Origin: Lachnospiraceae bacterium MA2020
Lineage (GTDB): Bacteria > Bacillota > Clostridia > Lachnospirales > Lachnospiraceae
DNA length: 64,000 bases
Assembly: GCA_000746015.1 (NCBI GenBank)
Contig: JQKK01000003.1
Location: forward strand, 186,001-250,000
Direction of reading: 5' to 3'
In this document: positions 7,698-16,509 of the stretch, in pieces
Position numbering within the stretch: the first letter of the stretch is position 1
Layout of the letters: the number at the start of each line of letters is the position of its first letter
Program-made: the position numbers and the translations under genes
The notes under the pieces: generated by a model
What the model was told of the DNA's origin: nothing
What the model saw: only the letters and a program-made list of their open reading frames with translations
Database searches by the model: none

Positions 7698-9509
7698 ATG
7701 TATTTAAGTAATGAACAGCGGCTTGCTGTAAGTCATTTTAGGGGGCCGGCGGAGATACTCGCAGGTCCAGGATCTGGAAAAACACGCGTCATTACGGCAA
7801 GACTTGCCAATCTTATTAATGTCAAAAAGATCCCACCATCATCAATACTTACAATTACTTTTACAAAAAAGGCGGCAGAGGAGATGCGGCTGCGTTCCGA
7901 ACAGCTTTTAGGAAATACAGCAGCGGCGATCAATTTTGGTACATTCCACAGCATATTTTTTAAGATTTTAAGAAACACTTACAAATTTACATCTGATAAT
8001 ATCGTGCGTTTTCGCATCCAGTCGGAAATAATCCAGGAAATAATCGAATCTGAAAACATTGATCTGAGAGAGTCAGACAGAAATGTTATAGATCTTTTGA
8101 ATGAAATAAGCAAAGTAAAAACGGGCTATGATTCTGTAGAAGATTATAATTCTATCCTAATGGATAATGATGATTTCAAAAAATTCTATAAGCGCTATAT
8201 CTCGCGCATGAATTCCCTAAAGTTGATCGATTTTGATGATATGCTGATACGCTGTCATGATCTTTTTATTGAAAGAAATGAGGTATTAAGACAATGGCAG
8301 GAGAAGTTTAAGTTTGTACTAATAGATGAATTTCAGGATATTGATTATAAGCAATACGAGACTATAAAAATGCTGGCAGGAGAGCGTGCCAATCTTTTTG
8401 TTGTAGGGGATGACGATCAGTCAATCTATGGTTTCAGAGGAGCGCAAAGTTCGATAATGCAAAGGTTTTTAGATGATTACAAGGAGGCAAATTTTGTAAA
8501 GCTGTCGGTTAATTACCGGTCGGCAAAGGATATAGTAAGTTCTGCAGGACTTGTGATAGGAGCAAATAAGGACAGGATAGAAAAGGACATAAAGGCAAAT
8601 TCGGAGATAAATGGCAAGGTAGTGCTTAGTGAATTTGAAAACAGAAGTGAAGAATTTGCAGAGTTGGCCGCCAGACTTAAGAATGAAAAAGATTTATCTG
8701 AATGTGCCGTACTTTTGAGAACGAATACGCTTGCATCATTGGTGGCAGGCGAGCTTATGCAGTGTGATATAGAGGTTGACTATGCTGAGAAAGTGACAAA
8801 TCCGTATGAACATTTTATAGCAAAAGACATTTTGACATATTTGAAAATAGCCAATGGCGATAATTCGCGTGCGTCTATGTACAGAATTATGAATAAACCA
8901 TACAGATATATAAGCAGAAATGCGGTACCCGGCAAGACTTTTGATATAGAAGCTATGGAGAAATTCCACGCAGATAATCTTAAAACACTCGGGATGCTTT
9001 CAAAACTTCAAAATGATCTGTTGATATTAAAAGGAATGAGACCATATGCGGCGGTGCATTATATATTGCAGGGGATTGGTTACTTAAAATACCTGAAGCA
9101 TTATGCTGAAGAAAAAAATATTGACTATGCAGAGCTGGAAGAGAAAGCTATGTGCATAAAAGAAAAAGCTGGAAGATACAGAAGCTATAGAGAATGGGAG
9201 GAGGATATAGAAAATTATACCGAGAAGCTGAATAAGGAAACTCCTGGCGGCAATAATGGCGGAGTAAAGGTGCTTACACTGCATGCGTCCAAGGGACTGG
9301 AATTTAAAAAAGTATTCATTTTGGATGTCAATGAGAAGATAATTCCGTATAAGAAAGCGGTTTTGACTTCGGAGATCGAAGAAGAAAGAAGGCTTTTCTA
9401 TGTTGGCATGACCAGAGCAAAAGAGGAATTGTACCTTTGGAGTATAAAGGATAACTATGGAAAGGCGATGACGAGGTCGCACTTTATAGATGTTTTTGAA
9501 GAGAGATAA
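7698..9509 (+). CDS. compact UvrD/PcrA-like 3'-5' DNA helicase
   Basis: A 603-residue superfamily 1 helicase. Visible motifs in order: GPGSGKT (Walker A, residues 23-29), TFTKKAAEEM (Ia), IDEFQDID (II), GDDDQSIYGFRGA (III), VNYRS (IV), TLHASKGLEFK (V) and EERRLFYVGMTRAKE (VI). It should unwind DNA with ATP during repair or fork clearance. It is about 100-150 residues shorter than PcrA, mainly at the C-terminus and subdomains, so it may be an accessory paralogue rather than the housekeeping enzyme. It has its own promoter and a shared terminator. Confidence 0.88.
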   Translation: MYLSNEQRLAVSHFRGPAEILAGPGSGKTRVITARLANLINVKKIPPSSILTITFTKKAAEEMRLRSEQLLGNTAAAINFGTFHSIFFKILRNTYKFTSDNIVRFRIQSEIIQEIIESENIDLRESDRNVIDLLNEISKVKTGYDSVEDYNSILMDNDDFKKFYKRYISRMNSLKLIDFDDMLIRCHDLFIERNEVLRQWQEKFKFVLIDEFQDIDYKQYETIKMLAGERANLFVVGDDDQSIYGFRGAQSSIMQRFLDDYKEANFVKLSVNYRSAKDIVSSAGLVIGANKDRIEKDIKANSEINGKVVLSEFENRSEEFAELAARLKNEKDLSECAVLLRTNTLASLVAGELMQCDIEVDYAEKVTNPYEHFIAKDILTYLKIANGDNSRASMYRIMNKPYRYISRNAVPGKTFDIEAMEKFHADNLKTLGMLSKLQNDLLILKGMRPYAAVHYILQGIGYLKYLKHYAEEKNIDYAELEEKAMCIKEKAGRYRSYREWEEDIENYTEKLNKETPGGNNGGVKVLTLHASKGLEFKKVFILDVNEKIIPYKKAVLTSEIEEERRLFYVGMTRAKEELYLWSIKDNYGKAMTRSHFIDVFEER

Positions 9510-9511
9510 TA

Positions 9512-9551
9512 AAAGAGAATAAGCAGAGCACATAGACCGCTTATTCTCTTT
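9512..9551. terminator. bidirectional terminator between convergent helicase and AraC genes
   Basis: A perfect 13-bp stem (AAAGAGAATAAGC at 9512-9524, complement at 9539-9551) has A-rich and T-rich flanks on the two sides, suiting both converging genes. Confidence 0.8.
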
Positions 9552-9573
9552 GGTAGGAGACTATTCAAATGAA

Positions 9574-10608
9574 TTACATTGCCGTACACAATGACTGATA
9601 TTTCAACATTTCATTTTTTAGAAATGTTGGTGTGACGCCTTCGATCTTTTTGAAAACTTTACAGAAGTAGCTTGGCTCATTGTATGACAGCTGGAAAGCT
9701 ACATCTATTATCTTGTCGTCATTATAGTAAAAATTCTTCTTTGCAAGAACTATTTTTGCAATCTGAACATAGGTATTAAACCCGAGAGAGAAGAAGCTCT
9801 TAAGCTCACGGCTCAGGTAGCTCTGGCTTACTCCGCAGGCATCGGCGGCTTCGGAGAGTGTAAGCTCTTTATAGATATTTTTGTCAATATAGTTAAAAAG
9901 ACTGCTGAACTGAGGTCTCTTTTGCAGGCATCTCTGGCGATATATCTCATCAAACAGATCGTAGAGTGCAAATGAAAGATGATATGGATTTTTGATCACA
10001 TCTTCCGTAAAAGAGAAGCGTTCCTTATAGTGCTTTTGTAATTCCGGCTCGATACAGTTGATCATTTTCATGGATAATTCCAATATCTCATCCATATACT
10101 GGACGGTCTGATCTAATGATCTCTCAGCATTATCCAAAATCTTTTTTCTGAGAGAACTTATGGAATTATACATTTTCACATAATCCTTTTTCATGATCAG
10201 ATTTCTGAAATCATCCAGGAAAGGATTATGCTCAGAATTATGCTTGCGAGGCTCTTTCTTCGGTGCAAGACTGTCCATAAAGTCACGTTTTGAGAACGGA
10301 ACTGATAAAAATCTTATATCGTCAAGCCCGGGAGTGTTCATAAAGCTTCTCCAGCTGGAGTTTTCCGCAAGTATTATAAGCTTGGCTGACAGTCCATCAT
10401 TAATAAGGTTGTTTATGATAGAGTATGAGCCATGATAGCCTTTGCAGGCGCTTACCATAATTGCAGAAAAAGATGTGTCACGGACAAGCTCTTCAAAGTC
10501 TCCGTCATTCCATCCGGCAAAGACAGCTTCTGTATCTTCTGCAAATTTAAGGATATTGCTTATTGTAAGCTTCACAAGCGCATTTGCATTAAGTACTAAT
10601 AAACGCAT
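9574..10608 (-). CDS. AraC-family regulator with degenerate receiver domain
   Basis: A 344-residue protein: a receiver-like domain (about 1-115), a helical linker, and a C-terminal AraC double HTH (about 240-340, with LTLSEAADACGVSQSYLSR and IIDVAFQLSYNEPSYFCK). The receiver has lost its phosphorylation pocket. The usual acidic pair near the N-terminus is replaced by NA, the acceptor Asp region reads IMVSACKG, and the Lys before the conserved Pro is Val (LSVPFS). It is therefore unlikely to be phosphorylated. It follows the PocR-type kinase by 22 bases and probably controls the BMC locus. The start has a GGAGGT site. Codons 210-295 are duplicated at 6247-6506. Confidence 0.85.
   Translation of the reverse strand: MRLLVLNANALVKLTISNILKFAEDTEAVFAGWNDGDFEELVRDTSFSAIMVSACKGYHGSYSIINNLINDGLSAKLIILAENSSWRSFMNTPGLDDIRFLSVPFSKRDFMDSLAPKKEPRKHNSEHNPFLDDFRNLIMKKDYVKMYNSISSLRKKILDNAERSLDQTVQYMDEILELSMKMINCIEPELQKHYKERFSFTEDVIKNPYHLSFALYDLFDEIYRQRCLQKRPQFSSLFNYIDKNIYKELTLSEAADACGVSQSYLSRELKSFFSLGFNTYVQIAKIVLAKKNFYYNDDKIIDVAFQLSYNEPSYFCKVFKKIEGVTPTFLKNEMLKYQSLCTAM
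9724..9983 (-). repeat. source copy of the 260-bp duplicated AraC segment
   Basis: This is the copy inside the intact AraC-type gene that matches 6247-6506 without gaps (6 differences seen). Confidence 0.9.
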
Positions 10609-10630
10609 TAATCCGTTACCTCCGTAAGTT

Positions 10631-11932
10631 TTAGGCGCTCATCTTATTACTGCTTATAGATAAGCGAACCATGGTTCCCTGACCTTCGGGATTTGGGAAG
10701 GCATCAATTGAGACTTCACCTTTACCATAGATATTTTCAAGATGCTTTCTTGTGGTATATAAATCCAGGCTTGAAAGGTGGGCAGATTCTTTTTTGTCAC
10801 GTTTCGCCTTTAACGTGATCTTGTCAGCTTCAGTGAAACCGACTCCGTTATCAGATATTTCGCAGACAGTTTTACTACCGCTCGAATAGATGTTAAGATT
10901 GATCCTGCCATCTTCCCCTGATGGCAAGATTCCATGCACTACAGCATTTTCTAAGAAAGGATATAGTGTACATGGCGGAATCAGCAGCTCATCACCTTTC
11001 AAAGAGACATTGACGTTTAAGCTGATACTGCGTCCGAAGTTCCTTTCCATAATTTTTACGGCAGATTTAAGGAAACTTACTTCAGTTTGAATTGATGCAA
11101 AGTCCTTACGGCTGTCATAAAAATATTTGAGGATATCAGCATACAGTCCAATGGCTTCGCTTGTACCGTCTGCACACTCCAAAACGGCTAAAGTATTTAT
11201 CATGTTGAAAGCAGAGAGCATGAAAGAACCTGCAAAAATACCATGACCATTATCTGACGATCTGTTTTTGAGCCGGTCGGTCAGGAGGAGCATTTTATTG
11301 TGAAGAGAGTCCATTCGACTATACAATTCTTCCTGTTTCCTTTTTGTATATTGTTTTTCGATCATATCATCCACTATCGTTTTTATCAGGGCAGCGGTAT
11401 GACGCATCTGGCTGATATCGATGATCCTTGTCTCGTCAAAATACTTTTTTAAGCGTGGATAATCATCCATATTTATTTCGGATTGAACCATCTTATTGAC
11501 CTGCTCTAAAGAGCTGGTATCACCACAGCATTTAGCCTGCCCCATGAGGACTGCTCCGAGATGATTATTCTTAAAAATGATCGGTACAGCGCAGTCGATC
11601 AGTCCGGCAGGACACTTATAGATGTATGGAGTATTTAACATAGCGGCTTTAAGCGAGCCATAAGCATCGGAAAAGAAGCAATTTTGCTTACAGGCCTTTA
11701 TCTTACGGCGTTCGAGACAAAAATCAGAAAAATTGGTTTCTGCAGTTATCGGATTTCCCTTATAATCGACAGTAACCATTGCAATTCCGGTCGCGTTTGA
11801 AAGATCTTCCTGAATTTTTTCGAGCCTTGGCAGGTCAAGCAGATTTTCAAGTGAGTAGTCAAAGCTCATATCAGCTTCAAACTCATCACGAAAATCTGTA
11901 TGATCTGCTTCGATAAGATTAATATCAAGCAT
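10631..11932 (-). CDS. PocR-domain LytS-type sensor kinase lacking the phospho-acceptor His
   Basis: A 433-residue protein. Residues about 30-200 form a PocR ligand-binding domain with conserved cysteines (KACKQNC, YKCPAGLIDCAVP). About 235-310 is a LytS-type dimerisation region and 325-430 an HATPase. The ATP-binding boxes are present: ENAVVHG at 328, DNGVGF at 361, GQG at 417. The family motif PHFLFN is replaced by MLSAFN at 238-243, putting Leu239 where the His should be. It probably senses a BMC substrate such as a diol. Start 11932 follows GGGGAGGT; an ATG at 11959 has no such site. Confidence 0.85.
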   Translation of the reverse strand: MLDINLIEADHTDFRDEFEADMSFDYSLENLLDLPRLEKIQEDLSNATGIAMVTVDYKGNPITAETNFSDFCLERRKIKACKQNCFFSDAYGSLKAAMLNTPYIYKCPAGLIDCAVPIIFKNNHLGAVLMGQAKCCGDTSSLEQVNKMVQSEINMDDYPRLKKYFDETRIIDISQMRHTAALIKTIVDDMIEKQYTKRKQEELYSRMDSLHNKMLLLTDRLKNRSSDNGHGIFAGSFMLSAFNMINTLAVLECADGTSEAIGLYADILKYFYDSRKDFASIQTEVSFLKSAVKIMERNFGRSISLNVNVSLKGDELLIPPCTLYPFLENAVVHGILPSGEDGRINLNIYSSGSKTVCEISDNGVGFTEADKITLKAKRDKKESAHLSSLDLYTTRKHLENIYGKGEVSIDAFPNPEGQGTMVRLSISSNKMSA

Positions 11933-12036
11933 TAATAACCTCCCCAATAGCACATGCACTAAAATTTGTACATTAACATAGTATTATTTTAACCTTTGGT
12001 TGGGCAATTTTCAACGCTTGACTTTCGAAAACTTAT

Positions 12037-12085
12037 AAAAAATAGTCAATGTGCATATTAAAATATATGATATATGCTATTTTTT
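12037..12085 (-). terminator. likely terminator of the leftward BMC operon
   Basis: Nine-base arms AAAAAATAG at 12037-12045 and CTATTTTTT at 12077-12085 enclose a further ATATGC/GCATAT pairing. On the minus strand this hairpin lies immediately after the alcohol dehydrogenase stop. It is AT-rich, so moderate strength only. The rest of the gap to the kinase gene must hold the regulator promoter, which I cannot pinpoint. Confidence 0.5.
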
Positions 12086-12087
12086 GA

Positions 12088-13206
12088 TTATTCTGAGATG
12101 TTTAAAACGATCCTGACAATATCTTCTGTTGATACTGTGCGAGGATTACCCGGGAAGGTGAAGTCTTTCATTGTTTTTGAAACGATTACCGGAAGATTTT
12201 TAACAATCTCATCATTTGAAATAGATAAATCCTTCAGTTTAATGCTGCATCCTACCTCATTTGAGAGTGCTTTTACAGCGGAGAGGAGTTTGCCTGCGGC
12301 TGTAAGATTGTTGTCACTGAAGTTTGCAAATCCGAGTTTCCTTGCAAGATCTGCATATTTATGGCAGGCTGTTTCATCCTGCATGTTGAAGGCGATGGCC
12401 TCTGGCAGCAGAAGTGCATTGGCAAGCCCATGAGGAATATGAAATACTGCTCCAAGCTGATGTGAGATTGCATGGCTTATACCGAGTCCTGCATTTTGGA
12501 AAGCCATACCTGCCATGCTGCTTGCAGCCAAAAGCTCATGCCATTCATCGGCAGTTGCCGTCTTATGATAGCACTTAGGTAAAAGAGCAAAGATCATTTT
12601 TACGGCATATTCTGAGAGAGCATCGGTAAATGCATCTGCGTGGTTGGCAACGAGAGCTTCAATGGCATGTGTAAGAGCATCCATGCCGGAGTTTGCTGTT
12701 ACTTTATCCGGGCAGCTCATTACAAAACGTTCATCGAGCCATGCCTCATCAGGCGATATGGAATCATCCACAACAGAGTCTTTGGTATTAGTCTCAGTAT
12801 CTGTAACTACTGCAAATGAAGTGACTTCTGAGCCTGTGCCGCTGGTAGTAGGAATCGCGGCAAAGAAAGGTCTCGCTGTTCCTTCAAGCTTTGCTGCATA
12901 GTAGGCTATGAGCTTTGCTGTGTCGATTGCAGAGCCTCCTCCAATCGCTAAAATAACTGTAGGAGAGAAGGTGTTATAGACCTTGATTCCCTCTATGACT
13001 TTACTGAGTGGTGGATCCGGAATTATATTAGTATAGATCTCAACAGTGTTCTTTGATGAAAAACGCTGTATATATTCATTTAATAGAGAGCTTTTTTCAA
13101 GGAACGAATCTGCAACTATCCAGATTCGTTCCTTTGAGAAGCTGTTTATCCTTGAAGTAATGTCATCGTGACATTTAATCTCGGTATGTATCCTGAATCT
13201 TCCCAT
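12088..13206 (-). CDS. iron-containing alcohol dehydrogenase of the BMC pathway (EutG/PduQ-like)
   Basis: A 372-residue type III alcohol dehydrogenase. It shows the NAD-binding GGGSAIDTAK motif and the metal-site region HAISHQLG...HIPHGLANALLLP. It should reduce the pathway aldehyde (propionaldehyde or 3-hydroxypropionaldehyde) to the alcohol and regenerate NAD+ for the aldehyde dehydrogenase. The start at 13206 follows GGAGGT. A longer frame from 13371 would overlap the upstream gene and adds non-homologous residues. No N-terminal encapsulation helix is evident. It is the last gene of the leftward operon, 16 bases after the aldehyde dehydrogenase. Confidence 0.88.
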   Translation of the reverse strand: MGRFRIHTEIKCHDDITSRINSFSKERIWIVADSFLEKSSLLNEYIQRFSSKNTVEIYTNIIPDPPLSKVIEGIKVYNTFSPTVILAIGGGSAIDTAKLIAYYAAKLEGTARPFFAAIPTTSGTGSEVTSFAVVTDTETNTKDSVVDDSISPDEAWLDERFVMSCPDKVTANSGMDALTHAIEALVANHADAFTDALSEYAVKMIFALLPKCYHKTATADEWHELLAASSMAGMAFQNAGLGISHAISHQLGAVFHIPHGLANALLLPEAIAFNMQDETACHKYADLARKLGFANFSDNNLTAAGKLLSAVKALSNEVGCSIKLKDLSISNDEIVKNLPVIVSKTMKDFTFPGNPRTVSTEDIVRIVLNISE

Positions 13207-13222
13207 TGGAAATAACCTCCAA

Positions 13223-14677
13223 TTATTTGATAGAAAAGGCACCTGAAAGCACGCAGCGTCTTTCTCTTGCGAAGTTTCTTGCGGTAGTGGTGCCTTCGCC
13301 TGTAGGAGTAGCAATAGTAAAGGTAGTCGGTCCTTCAGCGCCAAAACCGATACCTGCGTAGGTTGGAGCATTCTTTACAAAAATAGATGTCTGAAGAAGT
13401 CTTGCTGCTTTGTTCAATCTTTCTACATTTGTAGAATGCATTGAAGCTGTGTGATGAAGACCGTTTTCCAGTTCAAGCGCGATCTTTAGTCCACACTCAA
13501 AGTCAGGAACCCTGATTATAGGGATTATAGGCATCAGCATTTCAATCTTGGCGAAAGGATCTTTTTCGGTGGACTCAACTACGATCAGTCTTGGCTCTCC
13601 GCTAAATGAAACGTTAGCGTCAGTTAAGATCTTTACGGCACTTCTGCCGACATAAGATTTATTTGGCGACTGTTTAGGTGTAACTGTAAGTGCTTCAAGC
13701 TTCTTTATATCTTCCGGATCAGTAATATACACAGCACCGTTCTGCTGCATATTGTAGATAAGATAATCAGCGATAGAAGATACTGCCACGATGTTTTTTT
13801 CTGCTATGCATGGCACGTTATTGTCAAAAGAAGCACCGTTTACGATGTCTTTAGCAGCTTTAACTATATCAGCGGTCTCATCTACGATAGTAGGAGGGTT
13901 TCCGGCTCCGGCCCCAAGAGTCTTTTTGCCTGAGCGCATTGCCTGATCTACAACTCCCGGGCCACCGGTCACAACCAGCATGTTAATGCCGGGATTTGTC
14001 ATCATTTCCTGAGCTGCCTCTATAGAAGGGTTTTTAACGGTAACTATTAAGTTTTCGATGCCGCTTGCTTCGCTCACGATCTGGTTCATAAGTCCGATAA
14101 GCCACTGGGAAGTCTTTTTTGCTCCCGGATGTGGTGAAAAGTAGATCGCGTTGCCGGCAGCTATCATGCCGATAGAATTACAGATGATAGTCTCGGTCGG
14201 GTTGGTTGATGGGCAGATAGCACCGATAACGCCGTATGGGCAGTACTCGTAAAGTGTCATGCCGCCATCACCTGTAAGAACCTGAGTTGCTGCATTTAAG
14301 TCTTCAACACCCGGAGTGTTTTCAAGAGCGATCCTGTTTTTGAGCTCTTTATCATGGATATTGCCCATCTGGGTTTCATTTACGGCGCGCTCTGCCATTT
14401 CAAGTGTAAGAGGTAAAAGTCTTTCACGTATTGATCTTATTATCTTTTTTCTTCTGTCAAGAGAAGTGTCAAAGAGCTTTGCCTGCGCTACATGAGCGGC
14501 TTTAACTGCTTCATCAACAGTGTCAAATACGCCGCTGCTGTGACTTGTCATTACAGTTTCAGCAGGAGAGGAGACGCTGTTTTGAGCAGTGCGTGCTACT
14601 TCTGATACGCAATGAGGACAGCCGCCCTCACCTGCGATAATTTTGTTTACGATTGCTGTTACATCTAATGCTTCCAT
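13223..14677 (-). CDS. CoA-acylating aldehyde dehydrogenase of the BMC (PduP/EutE-like)
   Basis: A 484-residue aldehyde dehydrogenase of the CoA-acylating class found in microcompartments. The catalytic Cys is Cys290 in NNVPCIAEK; GTGGPGVV-like and GAGAGNPP nucleotide-site motifs are present. It converts the pathway aldehyde plus CoA and NAD+ to acyl-CoA. The first 18 residues (DVTAIVNKIIAGEGG) form a short amphipathic helix followed by a linker, as in encapsulation peptides that direct cargo into the shell. It works with the alcohol dehydrogenase downstream and PduL upstream. Propionaldehyde is the likeliest substrate given the dehydratase, but acetaldehyde is not excluded. Confidence 0.9.
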   Translation of the reverse strand: MEALDVTAIVNKIIAGEGGCPHCVSEVARTAQNSVSSPAETVMTSHSSGVFDTVDEAVKAAHVAQAKLFDTSLDRRKKIIRSIRERLLPLTLEMAERAVNETQMGNIHDKELKNRIALENTPGVEDLNAATQVLTGDGGMTLYEYCPYGVIGAICPSTNPTETIICNSIGMIAAGNAIYFSPHPGAKKTSQWLIGLMNQIVSEASGIENLIVTVKNPSIEAAQEMMTNPGINMLVVTGGPGVVDQAMRSGKKTLGAGAGNPPTIVDETADIVKAAKDIVNGASFDNNVPCIAEKNIVAVSSIADYLIYNMQQNGAVYITDPEDIKKLEALTVTPKQSPNKSYVGRSAVKILTDANVSFSGEPRLIVVESTEKDPFAKIEMLMPIIPIIRVPDFECGLKIALELENGLHHTASMHSTNVERLNKAARLLQTSIFVKNAPTYAGIGFGAEGPTTFTIATPTGEGTTTARNFARERRCVLSGAFSIK

Positions 14678-14698
14678 TCTTTTTTCCTTTCTTTTACG

Positions 14699-14950
14699 TT
14701 AATCTACTATTCCAACAATGATGGCATCGACTGGCGCATCAGAGTTTCCGTTTTTTAGGGCTTTTCTGGCAGAACTACCTGTTGTGATGATCACTTCTTC
14801 GCCATTTCCGGCGCCTATCATATCAACAGCAACGAGATGTTTGCCATTTTCTGAGCCTTCTGTAATTTCTACTTTCATAAGCTTCATGCCTATGAGACTT
14901 TCTTCTTTTTTAGTGGAAACAACGTTTCCTATCACACGACCGAGGATCAT
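14699..14950 (-). CDS. eutN: BMC pentameric vertex protein (EutN/CcmL family)
   Basis: An 83-residue BMC-P protein beginning MILGRVIGNVVSTKK, with the family's GAGNGEEVIITTGSSAR loop. Five copies cap each vertex of the icosahedral shell. It is the only vertex protein in the locus. The gene starts one base after the eutJ-like gene ends, so it is translationally linked to it. Confidence 0.93.
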   Translation of the reverse strand: MILGRVIGNVVSTKKEESLIGMKLMKVEITEGSENGKHLVAVDMIGAGNGEEVIITTGSSARKALKNGNSDAPVDAIIVGIVD

Positions 14951-14951
14951 T

Positions 14952-15824
14952 TCAGCATACCTCCGAAAGTAAGGATTTATTAGAAAGTGCTATTCCTAAA
15001 GGAGTTACGTATTCTGGGAAATCAGGTTTCAATATATTGGCGGACACGATCTTTGAGAAAACTTCTTCAAATTCGTCGAAATTAGTGGCGCCGCCTACCA
15101 GATAAACATTTTCTACTTTCTTTCCGTATTCCTTAATAAAATTTGCGGTAATGGTAGCCATTTTCTCAACTACCGGGCGGATTATCTGGAAGTTTTGATT
15201 TTTAAGTGCTTCATCCCTTTTTCTTGTTTCGCCTTCGGAAATAGGTATCCCGAGGGCTCCTGACAACACGAGAGTCATCTGCGTGCCGCCGGTTGGCTCA
15301 TCAGCCGAAAATACCATTTTTCCTTTTTTAAAGATGCTTATTCCTGTTGTACCGCCGCCAATGTCAACAACAGCACCGTCAGTAACATTCATTGCTTTGG
15401 CAGCAGCTTCAGGTTCATCTATGATGTCAACAACTTCCATATCGGCAGCTTCTATAACGTGCCCGACAGCATTGCGGTTATTGCCGATAGTTCCCGGTGG
15501 GATAGCACCGGATGCTTCTGTAAGTGTGATACCAAGGGCTTCCTCAGCCTTTTCCTTGAGTTCGCGTACTATCTTTACAGCTTCTGAGTATTTGACGACA
15601 AGTCCATCTTTGACTACATCGGCATCTTTTGAAGCGGCAAAAATAGGATTTAGATCGGCATCAGCCACGATAAGGACTATGGATGAGGTACCGAGGTCTA
15701 CACCTACAGTTACGGGCTCTTTTATCTTTTTGTTGCCGGGCTTTTCAGAGTTTTCGCCTGTCACGAGTTCGTGTATGTGAAGCATCTTTTCATTTGTAAG
15801 GTGCATTTTTTCTTCTGTGTTCAT
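14952..15824 (-). CDS. eutJ: EutJ-like actin/Hsp70-fold protein of the BMC locus
   Basis: A 290-residue protein of the actin/Hsp70 ATPase fold. It shows the phosphate-1 motif VGVDLGTSSIV (about residue 40), DIGGGTTGISIF (phosphate 2) and VYLVGGATNFDEF (adenosine motif). EutJ proteins occur in ethanolamine, choline and diol microcompartment loci. They are thought to act as chaperones or reactivases, but the role is not proven. The position between pduL and eutN fits assembly. There is a 34-residue N-terminal extension before the fold. Confidence 0.85.
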   Translation of the reverse strand: MNTEEKMHLTNEKMLHIHELVTGENSEKPGNKKIKEPVTVGVDLGTSSIVLIVADADLNPIFAASKDADVVKDGLVVKYSEAVKIVRELKEKAEEALGITLTEASGAIPPGTIGNNRNAVGHVIEAADMEVVDIIDEPEAAAKAMNVTDGAVVDIGGGTTGISIFKKGKMVFSADEPTGGTQMTLVLSGALGIPISEGETRKRDEALKNQNFQIIRPVVEKMATITANFIKEYGKKVENVYLVGGATNFDEFEEVFSKIVSANILKPDFPEYVTPLGIALSNKSLLSEVC

Positions 15825-15849
15825 ATATGATAACCCTCTGTTATGCCTT

Positions 15850-16494
15850 TTACAGATTGACTATCCTGCCGATAGAATCCGGTGCGGCACCTACTGTATT
15901 GCCTTCATCAGTATCTATGTGCATCTCTAAAGTAAAATCATCTCCGACACGTATTTCGCAGTCGTCAAGATAGGCTGTTCTTTCTGTACTTTCAATCTTT
16001 ACGACTACTTTCTGACCGCTGTGAAGCCCGAGAAGCTTTGCGTCATCAGTCTGGACATGTATATGTCTTTTGGCTATGATGACACCTCTATCCAGAGTAA
16101 GCTCTCCATGCGGACTTATAATCTTGATGCCGGGAGTACCTTCAATATTTCCGCTTAACCGCACGGGTGCTTTGATTCCAAGCGCTCTTGCATCTGTCAT
16201 TGACAGTTCGATCTGAGAGTATTTCCTGCAAGGCCCCAAAATCCTCACATTTTCCATTTTTCCTTTAGGTCCTACAAGAGTAACAAGCTTATCGGATGCA
16301 AAATCATCTCCCTGATTAAGCTTTTTCTTCATATTCATAGGTTCACCCGGAAATAAAATGTCGTAATCGTGCTGAGTCAGATGAACATGCTTGTTTGATA
16401 CCCCGACGGGGATTTTTATATAATTTTTTAAGTCAGCAATTATGCTGATTACCTCATTTTGGAGGTTAGCTGCAGATAAACTCAATTTTTTCAC
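15850..16494 (-). CDS. pduL: phosphate propanoyltransferase (PduL)
   Basis: A 214-residue PduL. The two barrel halves carry the zinc-binding motifs: SNKHVHLT near residue 45 and KRHIHVQ near 142, with MHIDTDEGN near the end. It converts acyl-CoA plus phosphate to acyl-phosphate and free CoA, recycling CoA within the shell and leading to ATP via a kinase not found here. The first 30 residues (LQNEVISIIADLKN) look like an encapsulation helix. The start has a GAGGTG site. Confidence 0.92.
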   Translation of the reverse strand: MKKLSLSAANLQNEVISIIADLKNYIKIPVGVSNKHVHLTQHDYDILFPGEPMNMKKKLNQGDDFASDKLVTLVGPKGKMENVRILGPCRKYSQIELSMTDARALGIKAPVRLSGNIEGTPGIKIISPHGELTLDRGVIIAKRHIHVQTDDAKLLGLHSGQKVVVKIESTERTAYLDDCEIRVGDDFTLEMHIDTDEGNTVGAAPDSIGRIVNL

Positions 16495-16509
16495 CTCTGT
16501 TTTTGTATA

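Noticed and set aside
9084-9533. 149-codon minus-strand frame opposite the helicase gene
   Set aside because: It is the antisense shadow of conserved helicase motifs, with no ribosome site and no recognisable domain.
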